Assembly: GCA_947385955.1 (NCBI GenBank)
Contig: CANDNA010000008.1
Span: 1-64,000 of the forward strand
Direction of reading: 5' to 3'
Origin: an uncultured Clostridia bacterium
GTDB taxonomy: Bacteria; Bacillota; Clostridia; Lachnospirales; Lachnospiraceae
Length of the DNA: 64,000 nucleotides
In this document: piece after piece, positions 52,157-61,989 of the stretch
Numbering within the stretch: the first letter of the stretch is position 1
Layout: every line of letters starts with the position of its first letter
Translations under genes and position numbers: made by a program
The notes under the pieces: model-generated
The model's input: the letters and a program-made list of their open reading frames with translations, nothing else
What the model was told of the DNA's origin: nothing
Database searches by the model: none

Positions 52157-52246
52157 TATATCACTGATTTTTAACCTCCTTTCTGCCCACTGCCAGACTC
52201 TTGGCAGTGGACATTTCCTATAACAGCCTTTCTGTGATATATTTTT
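52157..52246 (+). terminator. terminator region of the cargo operon
   Basis: Outer arms TATATCAC (52157-52164) and GTGATATA (52234-52241) precede TTTTT; inside, CCACTGCCA (52187-52195) pairs with TGGCAGTGG (52202-52210). It lies between the convergent cargo operon and the helicase gene and could act in either direction. Confidence 0.62.
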
Positions 52247-52283
52247 ATGGAGGCCAGTTTCTTTAGGTGTTTCAACCATCCTG

Positions 52284-55200
52284 TTATCTTTCTTTTTCTC
52301 TGCTTTCCCGCCTCTCCCCCTTTCTCTCTACAGCTTCAGAATAACAAGGCTCCATAATACGCCTCCCGTTCGTCTCACCGGCAAAGGTTTTGCCCTGGGC
52401 AGCACATTCCATCTCTTGTTCCCCACTGTTGATCTGCTCCAGAATTTTATCCACTTCTTTCAACCTGGCAGACTTCTGCAGCAGTTCTTCCTCATGTACA
52501 AAAGGCAGATTTATCTTTTTCTGTCCATTTTCCAAGTCTGTTTCTGCCTGGGCCAGCATTTCCTGAACCTTATTTATCCTTTCCGGGAGTGCAGAAATCT
52601 CATGATCCAGTTTTTTTAATGCACTGATAAGCCCCAGCCTGACGACCATCCGTGATTTTCCCAACAGAGATAACTGATAATCTTCATGAAACAGACTATA
52701 GGACAGTTCTATTTGAAATCCCCGATACTCTCCCACCTCAATTCTTGTATTCTTATCCATATTATGGGCTATCCGAATCAGTTCTTTTGTAGCTGCTGTG
52801 TCATTGTCATATACTTGTCCCTTAATCTTTACCACCTGACAGTCAGTTTCCTTAACTGTATTATTTTGAGCTGTAATCATATCAGAGGTCATATCCTGTA
52901 TCCGTTTTTTATATTCATGAATCTGTTCCGGCAACTCTTTCCTGACTCTGCGCTCAATCATATAGCATTCATTCTTATGCTGCCCCGCCAGCCTTCTTAA
53001 TCTTGCCACTGACATATCCAGATCCATTTTTTCTTTGATCAAAGGATTTTCCGTACATAATGCTTTTGTCTCCGCATAATTCAATGCTGCTTTATCTTCC
53101 TCCACATTGCATGTCCTTCCGGCTGTTCCATTCTGTATCTGGGAAATAAACCTCTGCTTCAATTCCAGTATCTGGAACATATATGCATCAAACGTACCCT
53201 GGGTAATATATTTATAAATCTTCACCTTTTCATTTAAATTGCCAAAGCGCCGTATTCTGCCGGCACGCTGTTCCATATCCGACGGACGCCAGGGACAATC
53301 CAGGTGATGCAGCGCATACAATCTATTCTGGATATTTGCTCCGGTCCCCATCATAACTGTTGAACCAATTAATATCCGGATTTTCCCTTCTCTTACCTGA
53401 GTAAAAATTTCCTCTTTCTTCTTATCAGCATTTGTTCCAGCCCCGGCATCCTGTATAAATGCAATCTCACTTTCTTTTACCCCTTTTGCGACCAGTTTCC
53501 GCTTTATATCCGTATATACATTAAATGAACCGTCTTTATGGGGTGTGGAAAGATCACAAAAAACAATCTGTGTAAGCCTTCTGTTTTCTGTTTCTTTATA
53601 TATTCCATAAAGATTTTCTATGCAGATATTCACCTTTGAATCCGGTTCATCCGGAGCCGATGAATCAATCAGTCTCTGATCCAGCGCCACCTTTCTCCCC
53701 TCGTTTGTTACTACAAGCATATTATCAATATCGCTCGGAACATTTCCTCTTCTGATCTCTTCTGCTCTGTCTCCCAGAGCTGCTATAAATTCCTTTTGAA
53801 ATTCTGTTTTTTTACTGGTTACATTGATTTCCTCCACTTCCGGTACGGGAATATTAAGCATTTCTGCCGTTTTGACATCAGCAATTTCGTGAAACATACG
53901 TAAAAGCTCTGGAATATTCTGGTATTTGCAAAATCTCGATTTCATCTGATAACCGGTTCCTTCCGGTTTTAATTCAAAGGTTGTTTCTACATTTCCGAAC
54001 ACAGCCGCCCAGGAATCAAAATAATGAATCCCCATCTCCTGAAGCCTATTTTCCTGCAAATACTTCTGTATCACAAACAGCTCCCATAAAGAATTGGATA
54101 TTGGGGTGCCTGTGGCAAATGTCACTCCTGTAAAGTTTGTCTTTTCATTTAAATATTTTGTTTTCAGATAAAGATCCGTCGCTTTCTTTGATTTTGCACC
54201 ACTCACTCCGCTTATACCGGACATCCTTGTAGGAAAAGCAAGGTTCTTAAATTCATGTGCTTCATCCACAAGCAACTTATCTACACCGAGTTCTTCAAAC
54301 GTAACCACATCATCTTTTTCAGCATCATCCTGAAGCCGTCTAAGCCGCACCTCCAGTGCCTTTTTGGATGCTTCCAGTACTTTAACACTCAAAGAGCCAT
54401 TTTGTTTCCTTTTTTCTTCTTTTACCGCTATTTCATATGTTTCAATTTCATCCTGCAAATATTTTTCCTGTCTTTCCTTCGACAGCGGGATTTTCTCCAG
54501 TTGCGAATGCGCCATAATAATACAGTCCCATTCCCCCGTAGCAATACGTGAACAAAATCTTTTCCTGTTATCCTTCTGAAACGATTTCTTATCAGCAATA
54601 AGAACATTGGCTCCCGGATACATTCTTAAAAAATCCTGGCCAACCTGCATTGTCAAATGATTGGGTACAGCAATAACTGGTTTTGTACAAAAGCCCAATC
54701 GTTTTGATTCCATTGCTGTAGCAATCATCTCAAAAGTCTTTCCTGCTCCCACCGCATGATCAAACAAGGTATTGCCACCATATAAAGCATGGGCAATAGC
54801 ATCCAACTGATGAGTCCGTAATTTAATTTCTCTACTGTAATTTGTCAATTTGACATATCTTCCATCAAATTTGCGTGGAACCACGGAATTAAACTTTTCA
54901 TTATATAAACGCGTAAGATGCTCCCTTCTCTCATAATCTTCCCAAATCCAATTTGTAAAGGCTTCTTTGAATCTGCTCTGCTTCTCCTGTGCCTTCATAG
55001 TCTCTTCCGGATTTTTAACCTGCTTTTTCCTGCCATCAACATCTTCAACAGTATCTGTTACTTCAACTGTCCTCTGATTCAGACATGCCTCCATGATTTC
55101 ATAAGCATTTTTTCTTCCGGTTCCCCATACTTTTGTAGAATTAATGGAATAGAGATCCAGGTTTTTTCCGGAAATCATCCAGAGATTTGACAATGGTTCA

Positions 55201-57986
55201 TACATAACGAAGATATATTCACATTTATAACCGCTTAATTCCATAATTTCATGAAGAAACTGTGTATAATATTCTACTGGTATCCAACTCGCTCCCAGCC
55301 TGGCCTCTATCTCTGATGGATCCAGATCTTTTGGCTGTACCTCCTCAAGTGCAATTCTATTTTGCTCAAAAAGCGCCATTGAATTATTTTTTTCCAGATA
55401 ACGATTTACTTCACGTAATTTTTCTCTCACATTACCTGATAAATATTCACTTGCAAGCTGAAAGACAAAAGACTTTTTTCCGCTTTCTTCATCCTCGTAT
55501 TCGCTGCCTGGCAGCGGATAGATCTGTCCCCTTAAATCTCTGATCAGTTCTTCTTCACTTTTGTCCGTAATATGACTCATATATGCCATATCTACAGCTC
55601 CCTTTTCCCGGTAGCATATAATCAACGCCTCCTCTGCGCTTTCTACATGTTCAATTTTAATATCAGGTGAAATCGTACGCTTACAGAAAATATCGCTTTT
55701 CCCTATAACCTTCCCCTGCTCATCCAGCTTTTCCAAAGTAGAAATCAGAAGATAGGAACTGTCATCCTCAAAATGCCTCATATTACTTCTATTGTTTATG
55801 GAGCCAAAACGACTGTAAAAATCTTCGTATACCCGGTTCAGTTCTGTTTGTGCTGCTGTTATTTCTTCATCCGCAGCATTTCTGACCTGAAGGTCTATCA
55901 CTTTACGCAACTGATCTCTGATGATTATCATCTGTTTTATCTTCGGCATTGCAGTTTCTGGCTTATCAGTCACTTTAATCATTACTTCATTTTGCCGGTA
56001 ATATACTTCATTATTTATGATTGTATAGCTGTTGTTCCTTACATCAGGCCGGGCCGGAATCGTATCTTCACCAATAACACCATTTTGTATCTCCGCTTTT
56101 ATTTCTGACTCTGCTTCTTTTTCTGTAATTGCATATTTTGAAAGATTGCCAACCGCATAAATAAGCTGTGTTTCAAGGGTTTCGTCTTTTTGGGCTTTGA
56201 TATCCAATACTGGTCCAAACCGACCGGAAACCATCTGGGGAATTCCCATAATCATATCAGGATTTTTTATAAAATACTCATTCATCGGGATTCCCTCTTT
56301 GTTGAGGCCGATATATGTCCACTCTTTTTCTGTATCCGAAAGAGCATTGTATTCAATTGGGGTTTCTCTCTTTTTTAAAAAGATAATATCTGCAATTGCC
56401 TCCGTTCCGGCATTCTCTTTAAATGCATCTGAGGGCAGTCTGATTGCCCCAAGAAACTCGGCCCGTTCTGCAATATATTTCCTTACCTCATTCCGTTTTT
56501 TATCCAATGTACCTTTGCTTGTAATAAAAGCTATAATCCCTCCTTTGCGGACTTTATCAAGTGTTTTGGCAAAGTAATAATCATGTATCAGGAAATGATA
56601 TTTATCATATCTTTGATCAGATATACCATATTGTCCAAACGGGACATTGCCTACTGCCACATCAAAAAACTCATCAGGAAAAGCAGTATTTTCATATCCA
56701 TCTATGATAATGTTTGCATTTTGATATAACTGCTGCGCAATCCTTGCTGTAATTTTATCTATTTCAACTCCGTATAATCTGGAAGCATTCATTTGGACCG
56801 GAAGCATTCCAAAAAAATTCCCGATTCCACAAGCCGGTTCCAATACATTTCCTTCAACAAATCCGTAATTTTCCAATGCTTTATAGATAGCGTTTATAAT
56901 AACCGGCTGTGTATAAAATGCACTCAGTACACTCTCCTTTGCGTTCCTGTATTCATCAGGAGACAGGATACCCTTCAATTCCCGGTATTCGTTTTCCCAG
57001 GCAATATTGGTATTGTCAAACGCCTCTGCCAATCCGCCCCAGCCTACATATTGAGATAATATTTCTTTTTCGCTCTCTTTCGCCATTCTCCCTTCGCTTT
57101 CAATCTGTTTCAGGAGCTTAACAGCAGCTATATTTCTACGATATTTTTCTTTAGAACTGCCACGTCCCAGAGAATTATCAGTAATTGTATAATTTTGTTT
57201 TTCAGGTATATGTTCGCCGCGAACATGCTCTTCATCTATTGTTGCTTCTGATGCACTGCTTTCATCTGCATTCCGGGCATTCGCAATCTCATTTCGTATC
57301 TCGGTATCTTTTGAACGCAATTCATCAAATATATCATAAACATACACCTTTATCATATTTCCGATCAGACGCATTGATGCCGGTTCCAGTTCTCTTATAT
57401 AGTCAAATTCCGCAATATTGATACAATCCGACATTTCCTGAAACCTTTCCGGATCAGTTCTTGCCAATAAAAGAGCATATATACTTTCCCTTATATATCT
57501 ATAAAGTTTATCACCATCCTTTATTGAGCCTGTTTTATATTTTGCCACTGCTTCCATTGCCTTGTTCGTAAGCATACGTATTTCTTCATTTTCCGGAAAT
57601 AGATAACCATGATCTGACAATATCGCCTGCAGAGCTGATCGATTTTCTTCATTTATTTGCCAAAAATAAACTTCCTCATTTTTCTGATTATTCGTATCTG
57701 AATAGTCTATAACCCTTTTTACCCTGGTCACAGAATCCCTGGAGTCCAAAATATAAAAACTTCTCGCACCTTTGTTAACATATCTCCCATATCTTCCATT
57801 CCAATCCTCATATGTAGCTACTGCCTTCGCATGCGGTCTGTTGGCATAAATAAGAATCTGATTCAAAAAACTGTAAGAGTAATTGTTTGCAGCAGTGTTC
57901 AAAAACTCTATATATTTTTCAGGATCCTTTAACATCTGCCTGATTGTTTCCTGTGCCTTTTGTAATACTTTTTCTATCTGCCCCAT
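52284..57986 (-). CDS. 1900-residue ArdC/N6-methylase/SNF2 helicase protein
   Basis: Domains in order: ArdC-like N-terminus (residues about 1-130, NNYSYSFLNQILIYANRPHA), a middle region, a gamma-type N6-adenine methylase (motif I VLEPACGIGNFFGMLP near 385; motif IV VGNVPFGQYG near 447 in place of NPPY), and an SNF2-type helicase (Walker A HAVGAGKTFEMI near 1080, DEAH in LLVDEAHEFKN near 1238, C-terminal GTGANIQNRLYALHHLDCPW and QRAGRIRRFGN near 1575). Such giants are typical of clostridial ICEs and conjugative plasmids, probably for DNA protection or transfer. SD is AAGGAG. Confidence 0.9.
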   Translation of the reverse strand: MGQIEKVLQKAQETIRQMLKDPEKYIEFLNTAANNYSYSFLNQILIYANRPHAKAVATYEDWNGRYGRYVNKGARSFYILDSRDSVTRVKRVIDYSDTNNQKNEEVYFWQINEENRSALQAILSDHGYLFPENEEIRMLTNKAMEAVAKYKTGSIKDGDKLYRYIRESIYALLLARTDPERFQEMSDCINIAEFDYIRELEPASMRLIGNMIKVYVYDIFDELRSKDTEIRNEIANARNADESSASEATIDEEHVRGEHIPEKQNYTITDNSLGRGSSKEKYRRNIAAVKLLKQIESEGRMAKESEKEILSQYVGWGGLAEAFDNTNIAWENEYRELKGILSPDEYRNAKESVLSAFYTQPVIINAIYKALENYGFVEGNVLEPACGIGNFFGMLPVQMNASRLYGVEIDKITARIAQQLYQNANIIIDGYENTAFPDEFFDVAVGNVPFGQYGISDQRYDKYHFLIHDYYFAKTLDKVRKGGIIAFITSKGTLDKKRNEVRKYIAERAEFLGAIRLPSDAFKENAGTEAIADIIFLKKRETPIEYNALSDTEKEWTYIGLNKEGIPMNEYFIKNPDMIMGIPQMVSGRFGPVLDIKAQKDETLETQLIYAVGNLSKYAITEKEAESEIKAEIQNGVIGEDTIPARPDVRNNSYTIINNEVYYRQNEVMIKVTDKPETAMPKIKQMIIIRDQLRKVIDLQVRNAADEEITAAQTELNRVYEDFYSRFGSINNRSNMRHFEDDSSYLLISTLEKLDEQGKVIGKSDIFCKRTISPDIKIEHVESAEEALIICYREKGAVDMAYMSHITDKSEEELIRDLRGQIYPLPGSEYEDEESGKKSFVFQLASEYLSGNVREKLREVNRYLEKNNSMALFEQNRIALEEVQPKDLDPSEIEARLGASWIPVEYYTQFLHEIMELSGYKCEYIFVMYEPLSNLWMISGKNLDLYSINSTKVWGTGRKNAYEIMEACLNQRTVEVTDTVEDVDGRKKQVKNPEETMKAQEKQSRFKEAFTNWIWEDYERREHLTRLYNEKFNSVVPRKFDGRYVKLTNYSREIKLRTHQLDAIAHALYGGNTLFDHAVGAGKTFEMIATAMESKRLGFCTKPVIAVPNHLTMQVGQDFLRMYPGANVLIADKKSFQKDNRKRFCSRIATGEWDCIIMAHSQLEKIPLSKERQEKYLQDEIETYEIAVKEEKRKQNGSLSVKVLEASKKALEVRLRRLQDDAEKDDVVTFEELGVDKLLVDEAHEFKNLAFPTRMSGISGVSGAKSKKATDLYLKTKYLNEKTNFTGVTFATGTPISNSLWELFVIQKYLQENRLQEMGIHYFDSWAAVFGNVETTFELKPEGTGYQMKSRFCKYQNIPELLRMFHEIADVKTAEMLNIPVPEVEEINVTSKKTEFQKEFIAALGDRAEEIRRGNVPSDIDNMLVVTNEGRKVALDQRLIDSSAPDEPDSKVNICIENLYGIYKETENRRLTQIVFCDLSTPHKDGSFNVYTDIKRKLVAKGVKESEIAFIQDAGAGTNADKKKEEIFTQVREGKIRILIGSTVMMGTGANIQNRLYALHHLDCPWRPSDMEQRAGRIRRFGNLNEKVKIYKYITQGTFDAYMFQILELKQRFISQIQNGTAGRTCNVEEDKAALNYAETKALCTENPLIKEKMDLDMSVARLRRLAGQHKNECYMIERRVRKELPEQIHEYKKRIQDMTSDMITAQNNTVKETDCQVVKIKGQVYDNDTAATKELIRIAHNMDKNTRIEVGEYRGFQIELSYSLFHEDYQLSLLGKSRMVVRLGLISALKKLDHEISALPERINKVQEMLAQAETDLENGQKKINLPFVHEEELLQKSARLKEVDKILEQINSGEQEMECAAQGKTFAGETNGRRIMEPCYSEAVERKGERRESREKER

Positions 57987-58050
57987 ACTTTCTCCTTATC
58001 CATATCCATTTTTGCAATTATAACACATTGTATTGCAAAATATAAGATAT

Positions 58051-58086
58051 AAAAAACTCCTGCATACCTTGACAATATGCAGGAGT
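58051..58086 (-). terminator. intrinsic terminator after the small-protein operon
   Basis: ACTCCTGCATA (58056-58066) and TATGCAGGAGT (58076-58086) form an 11-bp stem. On the minus strand a run of T follows (58051-58056). It ends the transcript of the genes at 58147 and beyond, so the giant helicase is expressed separately. Confidence 0.88.
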
Positions 58087-58146
58087 ATGAACCATCTGAT
58101 TTATAGCCGAAAGAATAACTTCTATACGTTTCCATATCCTCAGGCA

Positions 58147-58380
58147 TCAAATCTTTTCACAGTCAGCAATCAAATCTTTCAATCCTGTATCACTTAAATT
58201 TTTTATTTTTATCATAATCTCCTGTACAGTATCTTCCAACATCTCTTTTTCTTCTCCGGATACGCTTACATGCTGCATAGAATAAAGATATGCCTTTAAT
58301 CGCGTAACTTTATCTTCACTTTTACCGGTAACAATCCTGATCAGTTTCCTTTCATTTTCCGTCAGCCATATTTTAATCAT
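58147..58380 (-). CDS. small helical protein (77 aa)
   Basis: Helical and charged (WLTENERKLIRIVTGKSEDK at the start, IKNLSDTGLKDLIADCEKI at the end). It overlaps the preceding gene by 8 bases and is the last gene before a terminator. No family recognised; a regulator or accessory protein of the element. Confidence 0.6.
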   Translation of the reverse strand: MIKIWLTENERKLIRIVTGKSEDKVTRLKAYLYSMQHVSVSGEEKEMLEDTVQEIMIKIKNLSDTGLKDLIADCEKI

Positions 58381-58936
58381 AAAAATGCCCTGCCTTTGGA
58401 TTCTCCAGCCTGATACCAGAAGTTTTCAAAGTACTGCGAAGATCAAAAAACATAACCTTCTGTACCTCCTGTACCACTCCCTTTATCATCAGTGTGTTGT
58501 CGCCCCAAAAATAATCTTCATAATCTTCATATGCCAGAAGCATGGCCATTTCATTTAAAAATGTCTCTGTCTCAAAAGTTTTCAAATAAGAATGGTTTTC
58601 TTTGTTAAAAAGCTCATCACCGTCTGCCCTGGTATAATCCCATACAATACCCCATAGCAAAAAATCCAATGTAAAAAGCCTCTGAAGATCAATAGCAGGT
58701 GTCCTTATCAGTTTTCTGGCTTCCAGCATAAAATCCTGATATCTCTCTTCAAGCAGTTTTTTATATGTAATTGGGTTACAGGTAAACGAACATTCTGATT
58801 TGACATCAGATAACATAACCTCTCCTGCTTCATCATAATCAGCATATTTTTCCAATGCATTTTCTGCTACGAATCTGTCTATTGTCTTTTGCCAGCCAAA
58901 AGAAAAAGAACTTAATTCCACATCCCAGATATACAT
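58373..58936 (-). CDS. unknown protein (187 aa)
   Basis: Rich in aromatic and acidic residues (LLWGIVWDYTRADGDELFNK near 115, MLLAYEDYEDYFWGDNTLMI near 150), no signal peptide or transmembrane segment. It lies 4 bases after the cysteine-containing protein gene, so the small genes from 58147 to 61891 form one tight operon with parA/parB. Not recognised. Confidence 0.6.
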   Translation of the reverse strand: MYIWDVELSSFSFGWQKTIDRFVAENALEKYADYDEAGEVMLSDVKSECSFTCNPITYKKLLEERYQDFMLEARKLIRTPAIDLQRLFTLDFLLWGIVWDYTRADGDELFNKENHSYLKTFETETFLNEMAMLLAYEDYEDYFWGDNTLMIKGVVQEVQKVMFFDLRSTLKTSGIRLENPKAGHFYD

Positions 58937-58940
58937 ATCA

Positions 58941-59411
58941 TCATTCCTCTAATTTCCATGTGCATTTTCCGCCAAAAGGCATAGAATTATAAACCAGTTC
59001 CTTCAGAATTATTTCTTCAAATGAATCCTTTATATTTTGTTTGTATCCGGCCACTTCCAATATATTACCATTTTCTTCAGGTGCCGGGTGAACTTTTAAC
59101 TCCCTGGACATCATCTCAGATAATCTCTGAGAAGCAGCCTTACTGACCAGCACCAGACGTTCCTCCAACTCTCCATTCAAAAGCAATGTTTCCCATACAA
59201 ACGGTTCATTTTCCTTAAGGAAAGTCTTATGCATCAAACCATATTTATTGATGCTGCATTTTTCATACCCAGGGCAATCATTTCCCCCAATCTCATCTAT
59301 GTTTCCTTCATACTCTGAATTATTTTTCCTCAAATCACAGCTTTCCGAGGCAACATTTTCCCATACACACCAACGACATTTCGTTTGATCCTGTTCTCTC
59401 ATATCATTCAC
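58941..59411 (-). CDS. cysteine-cluster protein (156 aa)
   Basis: The N-terminal half has a C-x2-C ... C ... C-x6-C arrangement (CRWCVWENVASESC, then DCPGYEKC), which suggests a metal site. The C-terminal half is helical and ends GGKCTWKLEE. It overlaps the HTH gene by 4 bases. Not recognised; similar cysteine-containing small proteins accompany helicase/methylase genes in clostridial ICEs. Confidence 0.58.
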   Translation of the reverse strand: MNDMREQDQTKCRWCVWENVASESCDLRKNNSEYEGNIDEIGGNDCPGYEKCSINKYGLMHKTFLKENEPFVWETLLLNGELEERLVLVSKAASQRLSEMMSRELKVHPAPEENGNILEVAGYKQNIKDSFEEIILKELVYNSMPFGGKCTWKLEE

Positions 59412-59848
59412 TCATCCTTTACATAAAAATCCTGCTCATCCACACCAAAAAACCTGGCCATTTTCTTTACGTTTGCGCCTTTGCACCCTATAACCCCTCT
59501 CTCCATTTTTGATATTGTAAATTCTCCTCCTTTCAATCCCATCTTGACAGCCAGCTCCTTTTGGGAATATCCTCCTGATTCCCTCAGAAATCGCAGCATA
59601 CCCCCGTCGAATACCTTTTTTTTCTTTTCTTCAGCTTCTTTCTGTTTGTACAACACTTCTTTTTCTATTTCCAATACTTCACATATTTTCCTGACGCTGT
59701 CCTCACCTGGATTTTTAACCATATTTCTTTCCCAATGGGATATTAACGCCTTTTGTACGCCAATTTTTTCGGCCAACTGCCCCTGAGAAATATTCTTCTC
59801 TATCCGTATCTGACGGAGCTTATCCCCATCAAAAAGTATTACTTTCAT
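59408..59848 (-). CDS. tandem double helix-turn-helix regulator
   Basis: The 146-residue protein holds two complete XRE domains: residues about 8-65 (LRQIRIEKNISQGQLAEKIG, then KALISHWERNM) and about 85-140 (LRFLRESGGYSQKELAVKMG, then EFTISKMERGVIG). The two differ, so this is an old fusion or duplication. It could bind one long or two separate operators. It overlaps parB by 4 bases. Confidence 0.85.
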   Translation of the reverse strand: MKVILFDGDKLRQIRIEKNISQGQLAEKIGVQKALISHWERNMVKNPGEDSVRKICEVLEIEKEVLYKQKEAEEKKKKVFDGGMLRFLRESGGYSQKELAVKMGLKGGEFTISKMERGVIGCKGANVKKMARFFGVDEQDFYVKDE

Positions 59849-60978
59849 ATTGCCTGTCCAACTCTCTCTATTTCCTCTGATGCCAACATAATAAGGTGTT
59901 TCAGTTTATCTTTCACTTCATCACTGTCGGGGTATCTGTTATTGCCTGTTAAAACCTCTTCCATCTTCTGCAGCGCACTGTTCAAATTCTCCAGGTTTTT
60001 TAACTTTTTTGTTTCTTCCTCTTCTTTTCCCCAACTCTCTGTAATGTGTAAAGCATTCAACACATTGTCATCAAATTCCTTCAGATCAGAAAAGGCAATC
60101 TGTTGTCCTGCTTCCGATCCGCTTTCCTCATGTTCATCTGAGTGTACCAGCCTTGGTTCTTCATATTCGGATTTTAAGGCAGCAGGCTTCTCTTCTGCCT
60201 CATGAATCATACTGTCTACAACACCTTCTATATCCCCTTCCTTTTTCGCTTCTGATACAATCTTCAGAGCATTATCCCTTGTGAAATATTTGCCGCCTTC
60301 TTCCTCCTTTAATCTTTCCAGCGCCTCCACCGTCCTGCCAACCTGGCCACTTTCCATATTTCCCATAGCCTGTGCCACCGTATCCGGAAGTTCTCCGTTT
60401 TGTACTTTTTCCTGCACATCCCCGGGTAATTTGAAGAAAGATTCATACCGTTGTATTGTACTGCCACTGGTTTGAAATTCAATAGCCAGTTGTTCCCGCA
60501 TACTCCCTTTATATCCTTCCATCACCAATGTGGCTTTCATATAATTTATCTGTCTTGCAGTATGTATCGGATCTTTCGAATTGACAGGGTTGACATTTCT
60601 TCCATAAATATTTGCTCCTAAAAGCATTCTCCTCTGCATAGTTTCATCCGGCATTTTCCTGACAATAGCCGGTATTTTCTCCCCGCCTGCCTCCACAAAT
60701 GCCCGCTTTCTCATATGTCCTGAATATGCCATATACCTTCCATTCTCCGTATCCCAGACAAGGATCGGCGCATCGCATACAACAGTCCCATCCGGCTTTT
60801 TCATTGCTTTTTTCAGGCTTTCTATCCCTTCCCGTGGCATTCCAAAAAGATATTCATTGTCCGGATGCTCATCAATCAGACCAGGATCCAATTTTGTAAT
60901 AATCTCTTTTTCTCCATCTTCCATCCTTCTGGCTATACTTTCCAGTGCTCTGTTATTTTTAAATGGATCTCTTTTCAT
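59845..60978 (-). CDS. ParB-like partition protein
   Basis: The 377-residue protein has a ParB N-terminal nuclease-like domain (IDEHPDNEYLFGMPREGIES, GHMRKRAFVEAGGEKIPAIV) and a central KorB/HTH part (GSMREQLAIEFQTSGSTIQR) followed by a low-complexity acidic region and a helical C-terminus. The start is ATG 60978, behind ACAGGAG, inside the end of parA. It gives the element plasmid-like partition while it is circular. Confidence 0.88.
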   Translation of the reverse strand: MKRDPFKNNRALESIARRMEDGEKEIITKLDPGLIDEHPDNEYLFGMPREGIESLKKAMKKPDGTVVCDAPILVWDTENGRYMAYSGHMRKRAFVEAGGEKIPAIVRKMPDETMQRRMLLGANIYGRNVNPVNSKDPIHTARQINYMKATLVMEGYKGSMREQLAIEFQTSGSTIQRYESFFKLPGDVQEKVQNGELPDTVAQAMGNMESGQVGRTVEALERLKEEEGGKYFTRDNALKIVSEAKKEGDIEGVVDSMIHEAEEKPAALKSEYEEPRLVHSDEHEESGSEAGQQIAFSDLKEFDDNVLNALHITESWGKEEEETKKLKNLENLNSALQKMEEVLTGNNRYPDSDEVKDKLKHLIMLASEEIERVGQAI

Positions 60979-61873
60979 GTTCTGTTTTCTCCTGTTTTCC
61001 GGAAACAATCCTTGTTATGATTTCTTTTGTAATCTCTTCATAGTCTTTTGCTGTAGGGCATGTCCGCCTATACCAGGCAAGAGGACATCCAAGCTGCATA
61101 CTGCATTTTGCTGCACTGCCACGTCGGACCGGTGTAGATATAAACAATTTTCCAAGCGTATCTTTGGCTATATCATAAAGCCGGTTGTCATATGAATATC
61201 TGACATCATAATTGGTAAAAAAGATGCCCAGAATCTGCAAATTCTTATTTGTGCTGTTTATTTTAATATTCTCTATCGTTTCCATCAATTCAGAAATGCC
61301 ATCCATCGCATTGGAATCAGCCGTAGCAGGAATAAGAACATAATCACTGGCAATTAAAGATACTGCTGATAAATCTGACAATGCCGGAGGAAGGTCAAAT
61401 AAAACAAAGTCGTAATCGTATGGCCGTTGCACGGTTCGTCTGATGTGAGAAATAATTTCATCCATATCATTATTTTCATACATTTGAGTCACTGCAAGAT
61501 TCCTGCTCCCCGGCAGAACATCAATTCCTCTCCACCTGGCAGGATTACCACCCCGGATCACGATTTTTGCCTTGACAACTGACTGATTCACCATATCCTT
61601 GTTTTGAGGGAGATGTTCAATTACATGATCCAAAGTAATGTGATCTGCAAACCATGTTCCAATCCCGTGTTCTGTTTCATACTCCATGATATTCTCACTT
61701 AACACTGATTTTGTCAGATTGGCCTGGGAATCTATATCCACCACAAGTACCTTCTTTTTATAATCCCTGGCAAGAACGCCTGCTATATTAAAACAGGACA
61801 TTGTTTTGCCAACCCCTCCCTTTTGATTACACACAGCAATTCTGACTGCATTTTTCGTAGAATTTGTTTTCAT
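60959..61873 (-). CDS. ParA-family ATPase
   Basis: The 304-residue ATPase starts KNAVRIAVCNQKGGVGKTMS with the deviant Walker A (KGGVGKT), then KKVLVVDIDSQANLTKSVLS and YDFVLFDLPPALSDLSAVSL (Walker B). The C-terminal part carries a nonspecific DNA-binding region. Start ATG 61873 follows GGGAGAGG; an ATG 18 bases upstream is in frame but less likely. It overlaps parB. Confidence 0.92.
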   Translation of the reverse strand: MKTNSTKNAVRIAVCNQKGGVGKTMSCFNIAGVLARDYKKKVLVVDIDSQANLTKSVLSENIMEYETEHGIGTWFADHITLDHVIEHLPQNKDMVNQSVVKAKIVIRGGNPARWRGIDVLPGSRNLAVTQMYENNDMDEIISHIRRTVQRPYDYDFVLFDLPPALSDLSAVSLIASDYVLIPATADSNAMDGISELMETIENIKINSTNKNLQILGIFFTNYDVRYSYDNRLYDIAKDTLGKLFISTPVRRGSAAKCSMQLGCPLAWYRRTCPTAKDYEEITKEIITRIVSGKQEKTEHEKRSI

Positions 61874-61989
61874 TGGTCCTCTCCCAATCACTTTTCTTTT
61901 TCTGTTAACAGCAAATCTCTTATCATTACAATCACATTATAATAGTATAATATAAAATATGCAAGTATAATAAATATAAAAAATTATAA

